From contig NZ_JAMGBF010000017.1 of NCBI RefSeq assembly GCF_023516615.1, positions 79,706-143,705 on the forward strand: 64,000 nt of DNA, written 5' to 3'. The notes below the pieces were generated by a model, which had not been told where the DNA came from, did no database searches, and was given only the letters and a program-made list of their open reading frames with translations. The DNA is from Streptomyces panaciradicis (GTDB taxonomy: Bacteria; Actinomycetota; Actinomycetes; Streptomycetales; Streptomycetaceae). The translations under genes were made by a program, and so were the position numbers. Below, piece by piece: positions 58,269 to 64,000 of the stretch (positions are counted from its first letter, which is position 1; each line of letters opens with the position of its first letter).

Positions 58269-59009
58269 ATGACCACGACCTCGCCCCAGGGGCGCACCGA
58301 ACTGCTGAGGCCGGACGGGAGCCCCGTCCGAGTGCTTGTGGTGGACGACGAGATGTCGATCACCGAGCTGCTGTCCATGGCCCTTCGCTACGAGGGATGG
58401 CAGATCCGGAGTGCGGGGGATGGCACGGGTGCCATTCAGACCGCGCGGGAGTTCCGGCCCGACGCCGTCGTTCTCGACATGATGCTTCCGGACATGGACG
58501 GGCTGACCGTCCTCGGCCGGCTGCGCCGCGAGCTGCCCGACGTGCCGGTGCTGTTCCTGACGGCGAAGGACGCCGTCGAGGACCGGATCGCCGGGCTCAC
58601 CGCCGGGGGCGACGACTACGTCACCAAGCCGTTCAGCCTGGAGGAGGTCGTGGCCCGGCTGCGGGGCCTCATCCGCCGCTCGGGCGCCGCCGACCGCCGC
58701 TCGGACTCCGTGCTGGTCGTCGGTGACCTGACGCTGGACGAGGACAGCCACGAGGTGTCGCGGGCCGGGGACTCCATCCACCTCACCGCCACCGAGTTCG
58801 AGCTGCTGCGGTTCCTGATGCGCAACCCCCGGCGGGTGCTCAGCAAGGCGCAGATCCTCGACCGGGTCTGGTCGTACGACTTCGGCGGACAGGCCAACGT
58901 GGTCGAGCTGTACATCTCGTATCTGCGGCGGAAGATCGACGCGGGGCGGGAACCGATGATCCACACCCGGCGCGGTGCCGGTTACCTGATCAAGCCCGCC
59001 GCGTCATGA
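58269..59009 (+). CDS. OmpR-family response regulator
   Basis: 246 residues. Receiver (about 18-130): VRVLVVDDEMSITELLSM, phospho-Asp in VVLDMMLPDMDGL, Lys in YVTKPF. C-terminal winged helix (about 150-245): LTATEFELLRFLMRNPRRVL, VELYISYLRRKID, HTRRGAGYLIKPA. It overlaps the kinase start by 4 bp. A GTG at 58260 is an alternative start. The fusion of regulator with kinase and two glycosyltransferase genes suggests envelope-stress control. Confidence 0.95.
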   Translation: MTTTSPQGRTELLRPDGSPVRVLVVDDEMSITELLSMALRYEGWQIRSAGDGTGAIQTAREFRPDAVVLDMMLPDMDGLTVLGRLRRELPDVPVLFLTAKDAVEDRIAGLTAGGDDYVTKPFSLEEVVARLRGLIRRSGAADRRSDSVLVVGDLTLDEDSHEVSRAGDSIHLTATEFELLRFLMRNPRRVLSKAQILDRVWSYDFGGQANVVELYISYLRRKIDAGREPMIHTRRGAGYLIKPAAS

Positions 59010-60697
59010 GCGGGCGACGACGACCGCGAGCGCAGAAGCGACGTGCCGGCAAGCCGCGCACCCTGCGGGCGCGGCTCGTCGTCGCGTCCGTGGTGCTGAT
59101 CGCGGTGGTGTGCGCGGTGATCGGCACGGTGACGACGGTCGCGCTGCGGTCCCATCTGTACGACCAGCTCGGTGACAAGGTGAAGGAGTCCGTCGGCCGT
59201 GTCGCGGGCCACATTCCGGGCGGCGGCGCCGGAGCCCCGGGCGGTCTTCCCGGCAAGCCGAACAACGTGCCCTCGGAGTCAGCCCCCTCTTCCTCGACGC
59301 AGCCCTCCCCCAACCAGGACACGGACACGCCGTCCGCCAGGGTCAGCAGGTTCCTCCGCAACGGACCGACAGCGGAGAAGACCGTTGCCGCCTACGTGAA
59401 GAAGGGCAAGATCGCCCAAGCCGGCTACAGCCAGCAGCAGAAGTACAGCAACGGCACGTTCAAGCAGATGAACGCGGTCAGTCTGACCTCTGCCCAGAAG
59501 CAGGCCCTGGCGTCCGTGCCGAAGGACGGCAAGAAGCACACCGTCTCCCTGCCGGGGCTCGGGGACTATCTCGCGCAGTACGTCCCGACCGACAACAGCA
59601 GTGACGCGTACTACGTGGCTCTGCCGACCAAGGACGTCGACAGCACCATCAACACCCTCATCCTCGTGGAAGTCAGCGTCACCGTCGCCGGGCTCGGGGC
59701 CGCCGTCATCGCCGGATACGTTCTTGTCGGTGTCGCCACCCGGCCCCTGCGCCGGGTCGCCGTGACCGCGACCCGGGTGTCCGAACTGCCCCTGCACACC
59801 GGCGAGGTGAACCTCAGCGAGCGGGTGCCGGAGTCGGAGACCGATCCGCACACCGAGGTCGGCCAGGTGGGCGCGGCGCTCAACCGGATGCTGGACCACG
59901 TCCACGGCGCCCTGCACGCACGCCAGCAGAGCGAGATGCGGGTACGGCAGTTCGTCGCCGACGCCAGCCACGAGCTCAGGACCCCCCTCGCCTCCATCCG
60001 CGGATACGCGGAGCTGACCCGGCGCGGCAGGGAGCAGATCGGGCCCGACACCCGGCACGCCCTCGGCCGTATCGAGTCCGAGGCGGGCCGGATGACGCTG
60101 CTCGTCGAGGACCTGCTGCTGCTCGCCCGGCTGGATGCCGGACGGCCACTCCAGTTCGAGCACACCGACCTCATCCCCCTCGTCGTCGACACCGTCAGCG
60201 ACTCCCGCGCGGCCGGCATGGACCACAACTGGCGCCTCGACCTGCCCGACGAGCCGGCCCTGGTGTCGGCGGACGCCGCCCGCATCCAGCAGGTGCTGGT
60301 CAACCTCCTCGGCAACGCCCGCAAACACACTCCCGCGGGGACGACCATCACCGCGCGCGTGCAGCGGCGCGGGCCGTGGATGTGCGTGGACGTCGAGGAC
60401 AACGGGCAGGGAATCTCCCCCGAGTTGCTGCCGCACGTCTTCGAGAGGTTCGCGCGAGGCGACTCGGCGCGCTCCCGCGCCACGGGCTCCACCGGGCTCG
60501 GGCTCGCCATCGTCCAGGCCGTCGCGACCGCGCACGGCGGTGCCGTGACCGTGGACAGCGTCCCCGGGCGGACGGTGTTCACCGTGCATCTGCCGGCGCT
60601 TGCCCCGGCGGCCCCCCACCCGGCCCCCGAAACGAACTGGCAATCGCACTCACAGGCACAGCACAGTGCCAACACATGGGTGCAACAGGGCACTTGA
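59006..60697 (+). CDS. Membrane sensor histidine kinase
   Basis: 563 residues. Membrane helix 1 (LRARLVVASVVLIAVVCAVI, about 22-42), an extracytoplasmic sensor with a Pro/Ser/Gly-rich segment (about 45-220), helix 2 (ILVEVSVTVAGLGAAVIAGY, about 222-245), HAMP-like region, H-box FVADASHELRTPLASI with His near 321, and HATPase motifs (NLLGNARKHTPAG, VEDNGQGISPEL, STGLGLAIVQAVA). All catalytic residues are intact. ATG overlaps the regulator's stop codon. Confidence 0.95.
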   Translation: MSGRRRPRAQKRRAGKPRTLRARLVVASVVLIAVVCAVIGTVTTVALRSHLYDQLGDKVKESVGRVAGHIPGGGAGAPGGLPGKPNNVPSESAPSSSTQPSPNQDTDTPSARVSRFLRNGPTAEKTVAAYVKKGKIAQAGYSQQQKYSNGTFKQMNAVSLTSAQKQALASVPKDGKKHTVSLPGLGDYLAQYVPTDNSSDAYYVALPTKDVDSTINTLILVEVSVTVAGLGAAVIAGYVLVGVATRPLRRVAVTATRVSELPLHTGEVNLSERVPESETDPHTEVGQVGAALNRMLDHVHGALHARQQSEMRVRQFVADASHELRTPLASIRGYAELTRRGREQIGPDTRHALGRIESEAGRMTLLVEDLLLLARLDAGRPLQFEHTDLIPLVVDTVSDSRAAGMDHNWRLDLPDEPALVSADAARIQQVLVNLLGNARKHTPAGTTITARVQRRGPWMCVDVEDNGQGISPELLPHVFERFARGDSARSRATGSTGLGLAIVQAVATAHGGAVTVDSVPGRTVFTVHLPALAPAAPHPAPETNWQSHSQAQHSANTWVQQGT

Positions 60698-60711
60698 CCA
60701 CAGTCGTTTCC

Positions 60712-62208
60712 ATGCGAAGCGACTCTTCTCCCGGCACCCTGCCGGCGCGGGAGCACCTCCCGGCCGGCGACGCCGGTACGCCTGTCCTGGACGTAGTGAT
60801 CCCCGTCTACAACGAGGAGAAGGACCTCCAGCCGTGTGTGCTCAGACTGCACGAGCACCTCAAGCGCACGTTCCCGTACGCCTTCCGCATCACGATCGCG
60901 GACAACGCGTCCACGGACACCACCCCGCTGGTGGCGGCGCGGCTGGAGGCGGAGATCCCCGAGGTCCTCACCTTCCGCCTGGAGCAGAAGGGACGGGGCC
61001 GGGCCCTGCGGACCGTGTGGTCCGCCTCCGACTCGCCGATCCTCGCCTACATGGACGTGGACCTGTCCACCGACCTCAACGCCCTGCTGCCGCTGGTGGC
61101 CCCGCTGATCTCGGGCCACTCCGACCTGGCGATCGGATCGCGGCTCGCCCGCTCCTCCCGGGTGGTGCGCGGCCCCAAGCGGGAGTTCATCAGCCGCACG
61201 TACAACCTCATCCTGCGCGGCTCGCTGCAGGCCCGTTTCTCGGACGCGCAGTGCGGGTTCAAGGCGATCCGGCGTGATGTCGCCCAGGCGCTGCTGCCGC
61301 TGGTGGAGGACACCGGCTGGTTCTTCGACACCGAGATGCTGGTGCTCGCCGAGCGCGCGGGTCTGCGCATCCACGAGGTACCCGTCGACTGGGTCGACGA
61401 CCCCGACTCCACCGTGCACATAGTCAAGACGGCGACCGACGACCTCAAGGGCGTCTGGCGGGTGGGCAAGGCCCTGGCCACGGGCGCCCTGCCGCTGGAC
61501 CGGCTCGCCCGGCCCTTCGGGGACGACCCGCGCGACCGTGACGTCCAGGACGTGCCGAAGGGGCTGGCCCGCCAGCTCGTCGGATTCTGCGTCATCGGCG
61601 GCCTGTCGACCCTCTTCTACCTGCTCCTCTACAGCGGCTTCCGGACCTTCTGCGGCGCGCAGGTCGCCAACGCGCTCGCGCTGCTGGTCTCCGCGGTCGC
61701 CAACACGGCGGCCAACCGGCGCCTGACCTTCGGCGTGCGCGGCCGGGGCGGCGCCGTCCGCCACCAGGCGCAGGGCCTCGTCGTCTTCGGCATCGGCCTG
61801 GCGCTGACCAGCGGTTCGCTCGCCGCCCTGAACGCGGCGAGCAGCGACCCGGCGCACTCCACCGAGCTGGCGGTGCTGATCGCCGCGAACCTCGCCGCGA
61901 CCGTGCTGCGCTTCCTGCTCTTCCGCGCCTGGGTGTTCTCCGACCGGCGCGACGACCGGGCGTCCACCGTGGTGGCCTCGCACAGCCCGGAGCAGGGCCC
62001 GTCCTCGCCGACGTACGTGACGGCCCCGAACCCGCAGTACCGGCAGCAGCCGTACCAGCCGCTGCCGCAGCGTCCGGTGGCGCCGCCGGACCCGTACCGG
62101 ACCACCCGTTTCCGCGCCGGTGACGTCGCGGACCGCAGCTGGGAGGACGCCACCCTGCATCTGCAGCCGGTGCGTCCGACCGACACCGATCCGAGGGACT
62201 CACGATGA
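60712..62208 (+). CDS. Family 2 glycosyltransferase fused to GtrA-type membrane domain
   Basis: About 498 residues. The GT2 domain (about 20-260) is dolichol/undecaprenol-phosphate type: LDVVIPVYNEEKDLQPC, ADNASTDTT, metal site YMDVDLSTD, QCGFKAIRR. The GtrA part (about 285-420) has four helices (GFCVIGGLSTLFYLLLYSG and others). The Pro/Gln tail is 70 residues long. It probably makes undecaprenyl-phosphate-sugar for the next gene. No clear ribosome binding site; ATG 60712 is chosen and ATG 60676 is in frame upstream. Overlaps the next gene by 4 bp. Confidence 0.9.
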   Translation: MRSDSSPGTLPAREHLPAGDAGTPVLDVVIPVYNEEKDLQPCVLRLHEHLKRTFPYAFRITIADNASTDTTPLVAARLEAEIPEVLTFRLEQKGRGRALRTVWSASDSPILAYMDVDLSTDLNALLPLVAPLISGHSDLAIGSRLARSSRVVRGPKREFISRTYNLILRGSLQARFSDAQCGFKAIRRDVAQALLPLVEDTGWFFDTEMLVLAERAGLRIHEVPVDWVDDPDSTVHIVKTATDDLKGVWRVGKALATGALPLDRLARPFGDDPRDRDVQDVPKGLARQLVGFCVIGGLSTLFYLLLYSGFRTFCGAQVANALALLVSAVANTAANRRLTFGVRGRGGAVRHQAQGLVVFGIGLALTSGSLAALNAASSDPAHSTELAVLIAANLAATVLRFLLFRAWVFSDRRDDRASTVVASHSPEQGPSSPTYVTAPNPQYRQQPYQPLPQRPVAPPDPYRTTRFRAGDVADRSWEDATLHLQPVRPTDTDPRDSR

Positions 62209-64000
62209 CGATCCACGACCACCGGCCGACCCACCGGGAGGGCGACCCCGGTCCCTCCTCCTGGGGGCCGGAACCGACGACGGCCGTACGGGAGACACCG
62301 CCGGCCGCGCCCGAACCCCTTGCTCCGCCGGCCGTCCCGGCCCCCGGGGCCGGTGAGCCGAAGCAGCCCTTCGTCCGCCGGCTGTGGCGGGGCCGCCCCG
62401 AGGACCCCCGCTGGGCCCGCCCGGCCCTCTGGGGCCTCCTCCTCGCCACCGGCCTGCTCTACCTCTACAACCTCAGCGCCTCCGGCTGGGCCAACTCCTT
62501 CTACTCGGCGGCCGTCCAGGCCGGCAGCAGGTCCTGGAAGGCCTTCTTCTTCGGGTCGCTGGACGCGAGCAATGCCATCACCGTCGACAAGCCCCCGGCC
62601 TCCCTGTGGCCGATGGAGCTGTCGGTGCGGATCTTCGGGCTGAACTCCTGGGCGATCCTCGTCCCCGAGGTCCTGATGGGCGTCGGCGCGGTCGCCGTCG
62701 TGTACGCGGCGGTACGCCGCCGGTTCAGCCCCGGGGCCGGTCTGGTCGCGGGCGCGGTGCTCGCGCTCACTCCCGTCGCGGCGCTGATGTTCCGGTTCAA
62801 CAACCCGGACGCCATGCTGGCGCTGCTGATGGCGCTCGCCTGCTACTTCGTGGTCCGCGGTGTCGAGGACGGCCGGACCAAGTGGCTGCTGTGGGCCGGT
62901 GTGGCGATCGGCTTCGCGTTCCTCGCCAAGACCCTGCAGGCCTTCCTGATCCTGCCGCCACTGGCGATCGTGTACGCGGTCTGCGCGCCGGTGTCGCTGA
63001 AGAAGCGGTTCGGTCAACTGGCCGCCGCCACGGCCGCGCTGGTGGTCTCCGGCGGCTGGTGGGTGGCGATCGTCGAGCTGTGGCCGGCGTCCTCCCGCCC
63101 GTACATCGGTGGCTCGCAGAACAACAGCTTCCTGGAGCTGACCTTCGGCTACAACGGCCTCGGCCGCCTCAGCGGCGACGAGACCGGCAGCGTCGGCGGC
63201 GGTGGCGGAGGCGGCGGCACGGGCATGTGGGGCGCCACCGGCTGGAACCGCATGTTCAACTCCGAGGTCGGCGGCCAGATCTCCTGGCTGCTCCCGGCCG
63301 CTCTGATCCTGCTGGCCGGCGGTCTGGTGGCGACCCGGAGGCTGAGCCGGACGTCGGTGACCCGCGCCTCGTTCCTGGTCTGGGGCGGTTCGCTGCTGAT
63401 GACCGCGATCGTCTTCAGCTACATGGCGGGCATCTTCCACCAGTACTACACCGTGGCCCTCGCCCCCTACATGGCTGTCGTGATCGGTATGGGCGCCGGG
63501 CTCCTGTGGGAGAAGCGGACCGAGATGTGGGCCTCGCTCACCCTCGCCGGCGCGGTCGTGGCGAGCGCGGTCTGGTCCTACGTCCTGCTCGACCGCACCT
63601 CCACCTACCTCCCCTGGCTGAAGTACCTGATCCTCGTCGGCGGTCTGACCGCCGCGCTCGGCCTGATCTTCGCGGGCCGTGTCAGCCGCCGACTCGCCCT
63701 CGGGGCTGCGGCGGTGGGCCTGGTGGCCTCGCTGGCCGGCCCGACGGCGTACACCCTCAGCACCGTGCAGAGCGGCCACACCGGTTCCATCGTGACGGCC
63801 GGCCCGGCCGGCGCGAGCATGATGGGCGGCGGCGGTGGCGGCATGCGCGGCGGTTTCGGGGGCGGCGGCATGCCGGGCCAGCAGAGCCAACAAGGCCGGC
63901 AAGGGCAGCAGAACGGGAACGGCTTCCCCGGTGGCGGGATGCCGGGCCAGAACCAGCAGAACGGCAACGGCGGCACCCAGAACCAGCAGAACGGCAACGG
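62205..64000 (+). CDS. Family 39 glycosyltransferase (mannosyltransferase type), 3' end outside the window
   Basis: 598 codons are visible. A cytoplasmic Pro-rich N-terminus (1-75) precedes about 11-12 membrane helices. FNNPDAMLALLMALACYFVV and VDKPPASLWPMEL (first extracellular loop acidic residue) fit the ArnT/GT39 family, which moves sugars from lipid carriers onto cell-surface acceptors. A Gly-rich loop (SVGGGGGGGG) is in the middle; the end is Gly/Gln/Asn-rich. The ATG overlaps the GT2-GtrA stop codon (ATGA), so the lipid-carrier donor and this transferase are co-translated. Confidence 0.92.
   Translation, partial: MTIHDHRPTHREGDPGPSSWGPEPTTAVRETPPAAPEPLAPPAVPAPGAGEPKQPFVRRLWRGRPEDPRWARPALWGLLLATGLLYLYNLSASGWANSFYSAAVQAGSRSWKAFFFGSLDASNAITVDKPPASLWPMELSVRIFGLNSWAILVPEVLMGVGAVAVVYAAVRRRFSPGAGLVAGAVLALTPVAALMFRFNNPDAMLALLMALACYFVVRGVEDGRTKWLLWAGVAIGFAFLAKTLQAFLILPPLAIVYAVCAPVSLKKRFGQLAAATAALVVSGGWWVAIVELWPASSRPYIGGSQNNSFLELTFGYNGLGRLSGDETGSVGGGGGGGGTGMWGATGWNRMFNSEVGGQISWLLPAALILLAGGLVATRRLSRTSVTRASFLVWGGSLLMTAIVFSYMAGIFHQYYTVALAPYMAVVIGMGAGLLWEKRTEMWASLTLAGAVVASAVWSYVLLDRTSTYLPWLKYLILVGGLTAALGLIFAGRVSRRLALGAAAVGLVASLAGPTAYTLSTVQSGHTGSIVTAGPAGASMMGGGGGGMRGGFGGGGMPGQQSQQGRQGQQNGNGFPGGGMPGQNQQNGNGGTQNQQNGN

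Overview
The window is very GC-rich, its genes have strongly GC-biased third codon positions, and GTG starts with GTGA/ATGA stop-start overlaps are frequent. The gene set is typical of Streptomyces: a DtpA-type peroxidase with Sco and ECuC copper chaperones, a NepA-like spore wall protein, a subtilisin inhibitor, RsbW-like ATPases, MocR and SigE-type regulators. Gene order matches, from memory, the core chromosome of the S. coelicolor/S. lividans group around SCO3947 to SCO4023. A perfect parS site (4697-4710), a one-mismatch parS copy inside dtpA (18547-18562) and two DnaA-box clusters (5795-5848 and 16150-16462) place the segment in the origin-proximal part of the chromosome.

Layout. 1-9.5 kb: the 3' end of cydCD, a GAF histidine kinase, a HAD phosphatase, an F420-type oxidoreductase, KptA, a MerR regulator, an EphD-like hydrolase/SDR fusion and an M24 peptidase. 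9.6-13.5 kb: two ABC-2 exporter modules (ATPase-permease, ATPase-permease). 13.6-17.5 kb: an abnormal tRNA-Ser-like locus, a second HAD phosphatase, serS, a DnaA-box cluster and pheA. 17.5-23.8 kb: a leftward copper-trafficking and peroxidase operon (YcnI, Sco, ECuC/PCuAC, CopCD, DtpA) and a Met/His-rich membrane protein. 24-35.6 kb: signalling and housekeeping genes (RsbW-like ATPases, MocR regulator, aminopeptidase P, PP2C phosphatase, a degenerate prim-pol protein, SEC-C protein, GDPD, HtrA). 35.6-41 kb: tRNA-Ser(UGA) followed by an accessory stretch with a secreted amidase and lipoprotein pair, small proteins, a primase-polymerase with a near-perfect SOS box at its start, and a NepA-like protein. 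41-48.2 kb: a three-gene hydratase/aldolase operon like that of steroid side-chain degradation, a SigE-family sigma factor, an acyl-CoA ligase and a divergent MFS/TetR pair with two operators. 48.2-53.8 kb: a 1584-residue protein with PAS and receiver domains but a degenerate kinase core, and a subtilisin inhibitor. 53.9-64 kb: tRNA-Ser(GCU), tRNA-Arg(ACG), accessory small genes, an amidohydrolase, and an overlapping operon of response regulator, kinase, GT2-GtrA transferase and GT39 mannosyltransferase (runs off the end).

How the genes relate. The copper operon delivers Cu to exported enzymes, and DtpA belongs to the same maturation route. The hydratase/aldolase trio and the nearby CoA ligase suggest an acyl-CoA side-chain pathway under TetR-type control. 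The two-component system is overlapped by envelope glycosyltransferase genes. The replication and segregation sites act independently of the genes they sit beside.
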